Shown here piece after piece: positions 54,907 through 63,247 of a stretch of DNA of 64,000 nucleotides. Position 1 is the first letter of the stretch. Every line of letters starts with the position of its first letter. The position numbers and the translations under genes are program-made. This DNA is from Bacillota bacterium (GTDB taxonomy: Bacteria > Bacillota > Clostridia > Tissierellales > Sedimentibacteraceae). The notes under the pieces were generated by a model. That model was given only the letters and a program-made list of their open reading frames with translations. It ran no database searches and was not told where the DNA came from. The stretch is taken from assembly GCA_023386345.1 (NCBI GenBank), contig JAEWJT010000017.1, forward strand, positions 186,001 through 250,000, given 5' to 3'.

Positions 54907-55700
54907 TATACAGTATATGATAATACAAAAACTAAAGGAAATAAAGAGAGTATGTAAGATATTATTATAAATTTATTAATTATTTATGGTTATTTGTATA
55001 AAAATATTATTTTTGTAATATTTTAGATATAGCTAAATAATTATATAGATTAGTAAAAAATTTAAGGAGATTGTTAAATATGATTATTCAAAGTTATTCA
55101 ATATGACTTAAAACAATAAAATATATTAGATAATTCAGTTAAAAATGAAATTAATGAAGAAATTGAGCAAAACAACTAAATTGTAAGGTAATATAAAAAA
55201 TATTTTTTAAAATCATAAAATAGATATACAACAGTAAGCAAGAAAGTTTGATATTAATAAAATATTGATATCTTCAATACATATTAGAGTTGCTTATTCA
55301 ATAGGTCTATTTTATTCATTAGCTAATTAAGAAATTGAATGCAAAGTGCATTTTTACTGTAAATTATTGAAGCGTTAGATAATACAATAAATTATAAAAT
55401 TGACAGAGTCAATTTTAGTGATGGTTAAGAGATAGATTGCAAATGATAAAAAATTGTAATCCTAGTATAAATGAATTTTTTATGATAAAGATATTTTTGT
55501 ATAAGATGATACAAATCAAGTTGTATTTTTCTAATTAAAATATAATTTTGGATATAAAAAAACGAATTACTAATTCAATGTAAAAAAAGATTATATATTT
55601 TTTATATGAAATAAGAAATCCGTAAATTATTAAAAAAGCTGATAATTTATGGACTTTTACTATTTTCCAAAAAGTAAGTAATGTTTCAATATAAATTTGA
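54907..55700 (+). other. Gap with coding relics between receptors 1 and 2
   Basis: No intact gene is present. AAGGAG near 55070 is followed by an ATG frame that stops after eight codons, and a neighbouring frame (NILDNSVKNEINEEIEQNN) runs on between stops, as in an eroded gene. TCCGTAAATTAT (55619-55630) and ATAATTTATGGA form a hairpin that may end the receptor 2 transcript. Confidence 0.45.
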
Positions 55701-56618
55701 TTAAATCGGTAACAAATCAACACCTAAATGCTTCTTGCATTTTTCTATTATAATGTTTCTAAGCTTGTCTTGTTTAAAAGCTTTACATAAGTAAATAGAA
55801 GTATTAAGTGATTCAATATGCTCTTTCATATTTAATCTGCACTCATTATATCCTTTTGAATAATAGAGATTGCTCAAAGAACTAAAATTACGATTTTCTA
55901 TACAGGATTGTATTCCAATATTTGAATATTCTAGACCTTTTTTATAATTATTATTTCTAATGTACGCACCTGCTAAGTTATTGCATATCATAGGACATAT
56001 TTCATCAGTATACTCAATAGAATTTATGCAAAATTCCAAAATTTCTAAATATTTAACCTTATCATATAATTTGTTAAAAATTAAAGCAATATTCATTAAT
56101 ATCCTTACTTCCATAGAAGAAAATATATATGAAGTATAATTATCTAAACTAAAATTTGGAGTAGTTATTTTTATAGCTTCTACAAATTTATCATGTGCTA
56201 AATTATATTTTTCATTGTTGTAAAGTTCAACCGCTTCTATAAAAATAATTAATTGATTAATTAGATTTAGGCAATATTGATTTTTAGTAGAAGATAATAA
56301 AATATTTAAATCTTTTAATTCTTTTTGTAAATCATCATCTTTTTTATTGTCTAATGCTATTTCCATTCTATTTTTAATTGAATGAAAAAAAGAATAATCA
56401 TCAAATCTACATTGTATAAGTAAATCCACTAAATCTGTTTTATAATATGGAGACAATGTTTCTAGAATATCAAAACTAGGCATTACTTTACCGCTTTCGT
56501 ATCTTCTGATAGTTTTATCAGCTATAGACACCATTTCAGCCAGTTCTTTTTTATTAAGATTTAATTTTTTTCTTATATCTTTTAGTTTTTTTCCAAATAA
56601 TTCAAAATTACAGTACAA
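55701..56618 (-). CDS. RRNPP-type peptide-responsive regulator, receptor 2 (XRE + TPR)
   Basis: This 305-aa paralogue of receptor 1 differs mostly in the recognition helix (NLNKKELAEMVSIADKTIRRYESGK) and in scattered TPR positions. The start is TTG after AAAGGATGTG. It has no adjoining pro-peptide gene. Its promoter (56777-56805) is homologous to the promoter of the pro-peptide gene of locus 3, and a GACT-N4-AGTC repeat sits just before the -35, where an activator would bind. The small-protein gene at 57058 is divergent to it. Confidence 0.85.
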   Translation of the reverse strand: MYCNFELFGKKLKDIRKKLNLNKKELAEMVSIADKTIRRYESGKVMPSFDILETLSPYYKTDLVDLLIQCRFDDYSFFHSIKNRMEIALDNKKDDDLQKELKDLNILLSSTKNQYCLNLINQLIIFIEAVELYNNEKYNLAHDKFVEAIKITTPNFSLDNYTSYIFSSMEVRILMNIALIFNKLYDKVKYLEILEFCINSIEYTDEICPMICNNLAGAYIRNNNYKKGLEYSNIGIQSCIENRNFSSLSNLYYSKGYNECRLNMKEHIESLNTSIYLCKAFKQDKLRNIIIEKCKKHLGVDLLPI

Positions 56619-56776
56619 AGAAACACATCCTTTATTGATAAATTCTATTAATTTATATAAATATTAATACTTTTTTTATGTTTAAATTATGTATCACCAA
56701 TGCTTAAAGATATTATATTAACAACATTAAATATAAAGTTTTTTATATATTTTTTTAGCTTTTATGTTATCATTTT

Positions 56777-56819
56777 ATAATACACCATATATTTACATTT
56801 TTCAACAGACTTTTGAGTC
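56777..56819 (-). promoter_or_regulatory. Promoter and operator upstream of receptor 2
   Basis: On the minus strand GACT-CAAA-AGTC (56819-56808) precedes TTGAAA (56805-56800), 17 bases and TATTAT (56782-56777). The arrangement AGT-N3-TTGAAA-AATGT-N2-ATA-N-ATGGTGTA is shared with the pro-peptide promoter at 59936-59980. The rest of 56619-57057 holds no gene; a possible promoter for 57058 is TTGTTT, 17 bases, TAAAAT near 56934-56963. Confidence 0.65.
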
Positions 56820-57057
56820 CGATTTTATATAGATAGAATTACATCTTATACATATAAAGTGGATAGCATAGATTCTAATTTACGTTCTTAGTGTATCCTT
56901 TGTTAAATTAAATGCAAAAGTCGCTATTGGGACTTGTTTTGACTTTATTATTGTGGTAAAATTTGTATAAACAATAATAAATGATGGCAAATATTATATT
57001 TTAGATTAAAATTTTAAAAAATAGTGTAATATAAATTGGAAAATGGGCGGTAAAGTT

Positions 57058-57336
57058 ATGAAACGAAGAAAGAAAAAAGAGGAAGTAGTTGAAGAAAATG
57101 CAGTGCCAATGGCTGTTGAAGACTATGAAAGATTAATTCATTTAATCGGTGAGAATCTTTTTCATTCAATAAAAAATATTCAATTAGCAATTGAGGCTGC
57201 TCAATTAATGTCTAAAGATGATAAATTTAAGAACGCGCTTGGGCTTTTTCTTGAAAGAGCAAGAGCTATAGAAAGAGATATGAATAAAGCTTCGTTGAAG
57301 AATGATACAAAAGTAAGAGAGGGCTTAATTTTTTAA
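57058..57336 (+). CDS. Small basic/coiled protein of unknown family (copy 1)
   Basis: This 92-aa protein starts MKRRKKKEEVVEENAVPMAVEDYERLI, then continues LFHSIKNIQLAIEAAQ. A basic N-terminus is followed by predicted long helices. It is clearly paralogous to the protein at 60445-60720. I do not recognise the family. ATG 57058 is chosen because its upstream GCGGTAAAGTT resembles the GTAGGTAAATTT before the paralogue's start. It is divergent to receptor 2 and may be a target of the peptide system. Confidence 0.7.
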   Translation: MKRRKKKEEVVEENAVPMAVEDYERLIHLIGENLFHSIKNIQLAIEAAQLMSKDDKFKNALGLFLERARAIERDMNKASLKNDTKVREGLIF

Positions 57337-57393
57337 ATTAACTATATTCTAAATATAATTGCTTGCTAATAATTTGACTAGGAGAATATTATT

Positions 57394-58662
57394 ATGAAAT
57401 TTAGTGCTGAAAGAGAATTTGAACTTTTGAATAAGATTGGATTTGTTAGGACAAGTGGAAGCAGCGAGGAAAGAAAAGCTGCTGAAATTTTGCTTGATGA
57501 GGTTAGGAGTATTGGCTTGGACGGAGAGCTAGAAGCGTTTAAAGTTGACCATTACGAGATAAAAAAAGCTAAGTTTGAAGTGCTTGAGCCGTATTATATG
57601 GAATTTACTGTAAATGCTTATGGTATGTCTGGATCTACTTCACAAGATGGGATTGAAGGAGAGTTTGAATATGTTGAAAATGCTCATATGACTAACCTTA
57701 TAAACGCAAAGGATAAAATTGTTTTAATAAACGCAGGTTTCAACGCAAAGGCTTATGAAAATATGATTAAAGCTGGAGTTAAGGGATTCGTTTCATTTAG
57801 TGGTACTGTTATAGATGATGAGAGTAAAACAGATTTAGAGGATAGAAAGCTTAATGAAAGACATTTGAAGCATGGTAAGATTCCAGGGTTTACTTTGAGG
57901 GCTAAGGATGCTATGGAAATTATTAGGAATATGCCTACAAAGGTTAGAATGACTCTTGAACAGGTCGAAGGAGAGTGTGATTCTCACAATGTTGTTGCGT
58001 GTATTAAAGGCAGCATGTATGAAAATGAAGAGATTCATTTTGTAGCTCATTATGATAGTGTTCCATTTAGTAATGGAGTTTATGACAACGGTGCTGGTTC
58101 TGTTATAATTATGGAATTATTGAGATATTATTATGAAAATCCACCGAAAAGAACTTTGAAATTTATCTGGTTTGGCTCGGAGGAAAGAGGTCTTTTGGGA
58201 AGCAAGCACTATACTACTATTCATGAGGAAGAACTTAAGAATGTAGTTCTAGCAGTAAATGTGGATATGGCAGGCCCAATATTAGGTCATAATAGAGCTT
58301 TTGTAACTGCTGATAAAAGCCTTTGCAATATGGTAGAGTATTTATCAAAGGAAATAGGATTTCCAATCTCTATAGATCAAGATGTGTATTCAAGCGATTC
58401 TACTCCATATGCAGATAAAGGAATTCCAGCAATAAGTTTTGCTCGTTTTGGGGCTAATGGCGGTGCTCCAGGGCATAATCGTTACGATCTAATTGAACAT
58501 TTGAGTGCGGATAATATACTTAAATTAACACAATTCATACATATATTTAGTGAAAGAACAATAAATGCTTGTGTATTTCCTGTACCAAAAGAGATGCCTC
58601 AAAATATGGTAGAAGCAGTGGATAAGTACCTAGCAAAAGAGAAGAAGATTGAAGTGAAGTAA
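57394..58662 (+). CDS. M28 family zinc aminopeptidase
   Basis: This 422-aa peptidase has a PA-like insert (about 80-200) within an M28 fold. Zinc ligands and catalytic residues are visible in FVAHYDSVP, VYDNGAGS, WFGSEERGLLGS, NVDMAG and PGHNRYDLI. There is no signal peptide, so it acts in the cytoplasm. AGGAG precedes the ATG. Lying between two copies of a peptide-signalling locus, it might trim or degrade imported peptide, or simply serve amino-acid catabolism. Confidence 0.9.
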   Translation: MKFSAEREFELLNKIGFVRTSGSSEERKAAEILLDEVRSIGLDGELEAFKVDHYEIKKAKFEVLEPYYMEFTVNAYGMSGSTSQDGIEGEFEYVENAHMTNLINAKDKIVLINAGFNAKAYENMIKAGVKGFVSFSGTVIDDESKTDLEDRKLNERHLKHGKIPGFTLRAKDAMEIIRNMPTKVRMTLEQVEGECDSHNVVACIKGSMYENEEIHFVAHYDSVPFSNGVYDNGAGSVIIMELLRYYYENPPKRTLKFIWFGSEERGLLGSKHYTTIHEEELKNVVLAVNVDMAGPILGHNRAFVTADKSLCNMVEYLSKEIGFPISIDQDVYSSDSTPYADKGIPAISFARFGANGGAPGHNRYDLIEHLSADNILKLTQFIHIFSERTINACVFPVPKEMPQNMVEAVDKYLAKEKKIEVK

Positions 58663-58808
58663 TAAATGTTGATTTTATTCAGGGTGATTTAGAAATTAAG
58701 CTCTTTATTAAAACATATAGAGTATTGCTATACATAAATCATGCTTTTACTAATTCACAGAAATGCTATTAAAATTTGCATATAGTATATGCTGACTAGA
58801 TGTGCTAA

Positions 58809-58841
58809 CAAAGTACTTAATTATAGGTGCTTTGTTTTTTT
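58809..58841 (+). terminator. Terminator after the M28 peptidase
   Basis: CAAAGTAC...GGTGCTTTG followed by seven T (58835-58841) resembles, in the opposite orientation, the terminators of small RNAs A and B. The 150 bases between it and the peptidase stop hold no ORF or good promoter. Confidence 0.75.
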
Positions 58842-58882
58842 GCAAATTATCTTCTATTGTAAAAACAGCTCTATGATAATGT

Positions 58883-58921
58883 AAATCCTGTAGATTATTG
58901 AAAATTTAATTTACAGGATTT
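58883..58921 (-). terminator. Hairpin after receptor 3
   Basis: AAATCCTGTA (58883-58892) and TACAGGATTT (58912-58921) form a perfect 10-bp stem 42 bases after the receptor 3 stop. The U run is weak. Confidence 0.55.
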
Positions 58922-58963
58922 ATATCATGATTTTAAAAAAGTTACATTTTAAGATAAAAGTAG

Positions 58964-59878
58964 CTAAATGCTAGATAAATCAATATTTAAATAATTCTTA
59001 CATCTTTCTATTATTATACTTTTAAGCTTGTCTTTTTTGAAGGCTTTACATAAATAAATTGAAATGTTAAATGAATCTATGTGTTCTTCCATGTTTAATC
59101 TGCATTCAGATACTCCTTTTGTATAATATAAAATGTTCAAACAATCAGAATTGCGGTTTTCTATACATGATTGTATTCCTATATTTGAATACTTTAAAGC
59201 TTTTTGGTAATTTCCATTTCTAATATACGCACTTGCTAAATTATTATATAATATAGGACATATTTCATCATTATATTCTATTGAATTTATGCAAAATTCC
59301 ATTATTTCTAAATACATATCGTTATCATCAAGTTTGTTAAATATTAAAGCTATATTCATCAATATCCTTACTTCCATAGAAGAAAAGATATAAGATTTAT
59401 AATTGTTTATGTCAAAGTTTTGAGTAGTAATCTTAATGGCATCTATAAATTTATCATATGCTAATTCGTTTTTTTCATCATTATAGAGTCTTAGAGCTTC
59501 TATAAAAATAATTAGTTGATTAATAAGATTTATACTATATTTGTTTTTAGTAGAAGATAACAAAATATTTAAATCTTTTAATTCTTTTTTTAAATTATTT
59601 TCCTGATTACTTAATTTCATTTCTATTCTGTTTTTTATAGTATGGAAAACAAGATAGTCGTCAAATCTATATTGAATGAGTAGAGCCACCAAATCTGTTT
59701 TATAAAATTTTGACAATATTTCTAGGATATCAAAATTAGGCATTACTTTACCACTTTCATATCTGCCAATTGTCATTTCAGCGATGATTGCTTGCTCAGC
59801 TATTTGAGTTTGGGTTAAATTTAAGTTCTTCCTTATTTCTTTTAATTTTTTCCCAAATAATTCTAGATTATAAAACAA
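58964..59878 (-). CDS. RRNPP-type peptide-responsive regulator, receptor 3 (XRE + TPR)
   Basis: This 304-aa paralogue of receptors 1 and 2 has an XRE domain (LKEIRKNLNLTQTQIAEQA, MTIGRYESGKVMPNFDIL) and TPR-like helices to the end. TTG 59878 lies six bases after GGAGGTG and gives the same N-terminus as its paralogues (FYNLELFGKK); an extension to 59893 includes the ribosome-binding site and is rejected. It is divergent to the 52-aa pro-peptide gene, with a 16-base palindrome (59936-59951) between. This is the only receptor here with an intact cognate peptide gene. Confidence 0.87.
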   Translation of the reverse strand: MFYNLELFGKKLKEIRKNLNLTQTQIAEQAIIAEMTIGRYESGKVMPNFDILEILSKFYKTDLVALLIQYRFDDYLVFHTIKNRIEMKLSNQENNLKKELKDLNILLSSTKNKYSINLINQLIIFIEALRLYNDEKNELAYDKFIDAIKITTQNFDINNYKSYIFSSMEVRILMNIALIFNKLDDNDMYLEIMEFCINSIEYNDEICPILYNNLASAYIRNGNYQKALKYSNIGIQSCIENRNSDCLNILYYTKGVSECRLNMEEHIDSFNISIYLCKAFKKDKLKSIIIERCKNYLNIDLSSI

Positions 59879-59935
59879 TAAAATCACCTCCAACGAGTAA
59901 AATCAATTTGTTTGTAAGAAAATGTATTTTAAAAT

Positions 59936-59980
59936 CCAACTTAAGAGTTGGTTGAAAAATGTCGATAAATGGTGTACAAT
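59936..59980 (+). promoter_or_regulatory. Operator and promoter of the pro-peptide gene
   Basis: The perfect repeat CCAACT-TAAG-AGTTGG (59936-59951) abuts TTGAAA (59952-59957), followed by 17 bases and TACAAT (59975-59980). An activator bound there would touch RNA polymerase at -35. The palindrome also lies in the receptor 3 promoter region, so it may coordinate both genes. Confidence 0.75.
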
Positions 59981-60043
59981 AATATAATAACATATAAGAT
60001 AAAAAAGATACATAAAAATTTTAAGAAAGGAGTATCTATTAAG

Positions 60044-60202
60044 ATGAAAAAGAAATTTGCTTTATTATTATTATTTGCTATGCTGTCTATTTTTATATTA
60101 AATCTAGGACAAGTAAATAAAGGTATAACAGTAGGTGCAGATCCTAATGATAAAAATATACCTATAGATGCACATATGGTAAGTGGCAAGAAAACAGCAT
60201 AA
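60044..60202 (+). CDS. Secreted pro-peptide, putative quorum-sensing pheromone
   Basis: This 52-aa protein has MKKK, a hydrophobic stretch (FALLLLFAMLSIFILNLG) and then a hydrophilic tail. A signal-peptidase site is likely after TVGA, leaving a 20-residue product starting DPNDKN and ending SGKKTA. AAAGGAG precedes the ATG; an in-frame extension to 59969 runs through the leader. Gene size, export signal and divergent placement to an XRE-TPR receptor match Phr/PapR/NprX-like pro-peptides. The active peptide is probably a fragment of the last 10-15 residues. Confidence 0.75.
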   Translation: MKKKFALLLLFAMLSIFILNLGQVNKGITVGADPNDKNIPIDAHMVSGKKTA

Positions 60203-60218
60203 TACAGCAACAAGCACT

Positions 60219-60270
60219 TATTAGAATTTCTTTAGAAAATGATGCGAAATAATATCTAAAGAAATTCTAA
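60219..60270 (+). promoter_or_regulatory. 17-bp stem-loop after the pro-peptide gene
   Basis: ATTAGAATTTCTTTAGA (60219-60235) and TCTAAAGAAATTCTAAT (60254-60270) are perfect inverted repeats around an 18-base loop. No U run follows, so it may be a processing or stability element rather than a simple terminator. It lies between the pro-peptide gene and the small-protein gene. Confidence 0.6.
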
Positions 60271-60444
60271 TATTGTAGCTAATACATTTTGGTAAAAATT
60301 AATTAAACGGTGGTTTTTGTTAGCCTGATTTTTATAAATTGTTATATAAAATGTTATGTAATAACTAAGATTGAGATATATACTACATCTTAGATTTAAT
60401 AATTTATAAAAAAATATTGTAAAAAGGGGAATGTAGGTAAATTT

Positions 60445-60720
60445 ATGAGACAAAGAAGGAAAAGAGCAGTGGCTGTTGAAGAGGAAAAAATAGAGGAAAA
60501 AAGAGAGCCAATGACTGCTGAAGATTATGAGAAGCTAATAGATTTGTTGGGGAAGAATCTTATGCATTCTATAAAAAATATTCAATTAGCAGTTGAAGTT
60601 GCTCATGTTACTTCGACTGATGAATGGTTTAAAAGAACTCTTGAACGCCTTATGGCAAAATCAAGAGAGATCGAAAATGATTTTATAAAATCTTTATCAG
60701 AAAACAATATAGAAATTTAA
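60445..60720 (+). CDS. Small basic/coiled protein of unknown family (copy 2)
   Basis: This 91-aa protein starts MRQRRKRAVAVEEEKIEEK, then EPMTAEDYEKLIDLLGKNL and MHSIKNIQLAVEVAH. It matches the 57058 protein across EDYE(R/K)LI-x2-(I/L)(G)-x-NL-x-HSIKNIQLA. It lies about 240 bases downstream of the pro-peptide gene on the same strand. The second copy next to a second receptor suggests a functional tie. No family is recognised. Confidence 0.72.
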   Translation: MRQRRKRAVAVEEEKIEEKREPMTAEDYEKLIDLLGKNLMHSIKNIQLAVEVAHVTSTDEWFKRTLERLMAKSREIENDFIKSLSENNIEI

Positions 60721-60940
60721 GTGGTTTATTTGAAATTTTATAATAATTTAATATAATAAAATTGTAATTTTAAGAGAGTTTCATAAAAGTAAAAATTATT
60801 GGTACTTTCTTAAATTTTTGCTATTTTAAAAAAAATTTGTTCGAAAAAATTCAACTTAAGAATAAGTAGATATTTCTTACTGTATATAAATTATAACGTT
60901 TCTATAATAAAAATTCTATAGTCTTTTAAATTTAACTTGT

Positions 60941-60971
60941 AAAAAAAGAGGAGCAACGCTCCTCTTTTTTT
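60941..60971. terminator. Bidirectional terminator before pckG
   Basis: AAAAAAAGAGGAGC (60941-60954) and GCTCCTCTTTTTTT (60958-60971) form a perfect stem with A and T runs on both sides. It ends pckG on the minus strand. Confidence 0.9.
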
Positions 60972-61000
60972 ATATATTAACTATTCAAAACCAACCTAAA

Positions 61001-62776
61001 TTACTTCAAATTATTTTTCAAAGTCTCAAGCTCTTTATTTAATTCTGCTGGAATTCTTCCTTCGAATTTGTTGTAGAACTCTTCAACTCCTTTTGCGTCT
61101 TCTAACCACAAGTCTTTTTCTATGCTAAGAAGATTTTCTAAAACATCTTTTGATATATCTAGTCCTTCTACATTGATATCATCAACATTTGGAACATATC
61201 CTATAGCAAGTTCATTTGCTTCTACATTGCCTTCACATCTGTTGATTATCCAGTCAAGTATTCTGAAGTTTTCGCCATATCCTGGCCAGATAAACTTGCC
61301 GTTTTCATCTGTTCTAAACCAGTTTACATTGAATATCTTAGGAAGCTTGTCCGATTTTGTTCCCATATCTATCCAGTGTTTGAAGTAGTCAGCCATGTTG
61401 TAACCGCAGAAAGGAAGCATAGCCATTGGATCTCTTCTTACTACTCCAACTGCTCCGGCAGCAGCAGCTGTTGTTTCACTTGCCATTGCTGAACCTACGA
61501 ATACTCCGTGATTCCAGTTACGAGCCTCATATACTAGTGGAGCTGTCTTAGCACGTCTACCACCAAATATTATCGCTGATAGAGGAACTCCATTAGGGCT
61601 TTCCCACTCTTTTGATATACATGGGCAGTTTCTTGCTGGTGCTGTAAATCTTGAGTTTGGATGAGCTCCTTTTTCTGTAGAAGTCTCATAATTCCAAGGA
61701 TTTCCTTTCCAGTCTAACATATTTGTTGTTGGAGGAGTCTTTGTTAAGCCTTCCCACCAAACTGTATTATCATCTAAGTTAAGTGCAACGTTTGTGAATA
61801 TAGTATCTTTTGCGCAAGATTCAAGTGCATTTGCATTTGAACTTCTGTTTGTTCCAGGAGCAACTCCGAAAAATCCTGCTTCTGGGTTTACCGCATAAAG
61901 TCTTCCATCATGTCCAATTCTTATCCAAGCTATATCATCTCCAACAGTCCAAACCTTGTAGCCTTTTTTAGCAAAAACCTCAGGTGGGATAAGCATTGCA
62001 AGGTTAGTTTTTCCACATGCTGATGGGAATGCAGCTGCAACGTATTTAACTTCTCCCTTAGGATTTTCTATTCCAAGTATAAGCATATGCTCTGCCATCC
62101 ATGATTCTTGTTGTCCTTGATAGCTTGCAATTCTTAGAGCAAAGCATTTTTTGCCAAGTAAAACATTACCGCCGTAAGCAGAGTTACATGACCAGATTGT
62201 ATTGTCTTCTGGGAAATGGAATATGTATCTTTTTTCTTTGTCAATATCACATTTACTATGTAATCCTCTAACGAAATCATTAGACTCTGATCCGAATGTA
62301 TTCAATACCTGTTTACCTATTCTTGTCATGATATTCATGTTAAGAACGACATATATTGAATCTGTTACTTCGACACCAACTTTAGCAAAAGGTGAACCAA
62401 CAGCGCCCATGCTATATGGTATAACATACATAGTTCTTTCTTTCATACAATCCTTAAATATTGATCTTCCAAGTTCATATGCTTTTTCTGGAGCCATCCA
62501 GTTGTTTGTAGGTCCGGCATTCTTTTCTTCTCTTGAGCATATAAAGGTTCTATCTTCTACACGAGCTACGTCATTTTCAGTAGTTCTGTGATAGTAGCAG
62601 TTTGGTAATTTTTCTTGGTTTAGAGCCAATATTTCGCCAGATGAGCAAGCCTCCTGTGTAAGTTCGTTTATTTGCTTTGTACTTCCGTCAATCCATACTA
62701 TGTTTTTTGGACTTGTAAGTGCAACGACTTCATCAAGCCAATTTAGAATGTTTTTGTTGTTTGTTAGACTGTTCAT
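61001..62776 (-). CDS. pckG: Phosphoenolpyruvate carboxykinase (GTP)
   Basis: This 591-aa enzyme interconverts oxaloacetate and PEP with GTP. The family motif AFPSACGKTNLAMLIPP holds the reactive Cys in the P-loop, and WTVGDDIAWIRIG and FGVAPGTNRSSN are further signatures of the GTP type. Most clostridia use the ATP type, so the GTP type is notable. It should serve gluconeogenesis from amino acids or PEP carboxylation. A promoter TTGTTT (62895-62890), 17 bases, TATATT (62872-62867) lies upstream. Confidence 0.95.
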   Translation of the reverse strand: MNSLTNNKNILNWLDEVVALTSPKNIVWIDGSTKQINELTQEACSSGEILALNQEKLPNCYYHRTTENDVARVEDRTFICSREEKNAGPTNNWMAPEKAYELGRSIFKDCMKERTMYVIPYSMGAVGSPFAKVGVEVTDSIYVVLNMNIMTRIGKQVLNTFGSESNDFVRGLHSKCDIDKEKRYIFHFPEDNTIWSCNSAYGGNVLLGKKCFALRIASYQGQQESWMAEHMLILGIENPKGEVKYVAAAFPSACGKTNLAMLIPPEVFAKKGYKVWTVGDDIAWIRIGHDGRLYAVNPEAGFFGVAPGTNRSSNANALESCAKDTIFTNVALNLDDNTVWWEGLTKTPPTTNMLDWKGNPWNYETSTEKGAHPNSRFTAPARNCPCISKEWESPNGVPLSAIIFGGRRAKTAPLVYEARNWNHGVFVGSAMASETTAAAAGAVGVVRRDPMAMLPFCGYNMADYFKHWIDMGTKSDKLPKIFNVNWFRTDENGKFIWPGYGENFRILDWIINRCEGNVEANELAIGYVPNVDDINVEGLDISKDVLENLLSIEKDLWLEDAKGVEEFYNKFEGRIPAELNKELETLKNNLK

Positions 62777-62866
62777 TTTAAAACAAATTCCTTTCTAAAA
62801 ATTATTTTTCATTTTTGTAAAAATAATAAATTGTTTTTAAAAAAACAATTATGTTATAATAAATAT

Positions 62867-62895
62867 TAATATAGTATATCATATACCTTAAAACA
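62867..62895 (-). promoter_or_regulatory. Possible promoter of pckG
   Basis: TTGTTT, 17 bases and TATATT on the minus strand give a start near 62860 and a leader of about 85 bases, which contains an A/T-only hairpin (AATTGTTTTT with AAAACAATT). The remainder of 62896-63247 shows no ORF; AAAGGAGG before 63248 is the yqhQ ribosome-binding site. Confidence 0.45.
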
Positions 62896-63247
62896 ATTTT
62901 TTTCAATAAAAATGTACTTTAAAGAGCACTTTCATATTATATAATTAAAAAAAACGAAAAACCTAATTTAAATATATGATTAATATTAGAAAGTTATTTT
63001 TATTCTGTATGAAACTAACTATTAAAATGACAAATATGGTATAGAAAAAACTGGAATAAATGATGAATAATTAGAGTGCATGACTAGGCTTATGAATGTT
63101 TTATACAATATGTCATGTGTATAATTATGATATACTATGATTACAACGAGAAACAATAGAAACAATAAAAATAAAAGAAAGTTTGACTTTATATCTTTTG
63201 AGAATTATAATAGAATTATGATTTAAAGATTCAAAAGGAGGACTACA

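Noticed and set aside
55535..55723. 62-aa minus-strand ORF downstream of receptor 2
   Set aside because: It overlaps the receptor 3' end and a hairpin, and has no ribosome-binding site.
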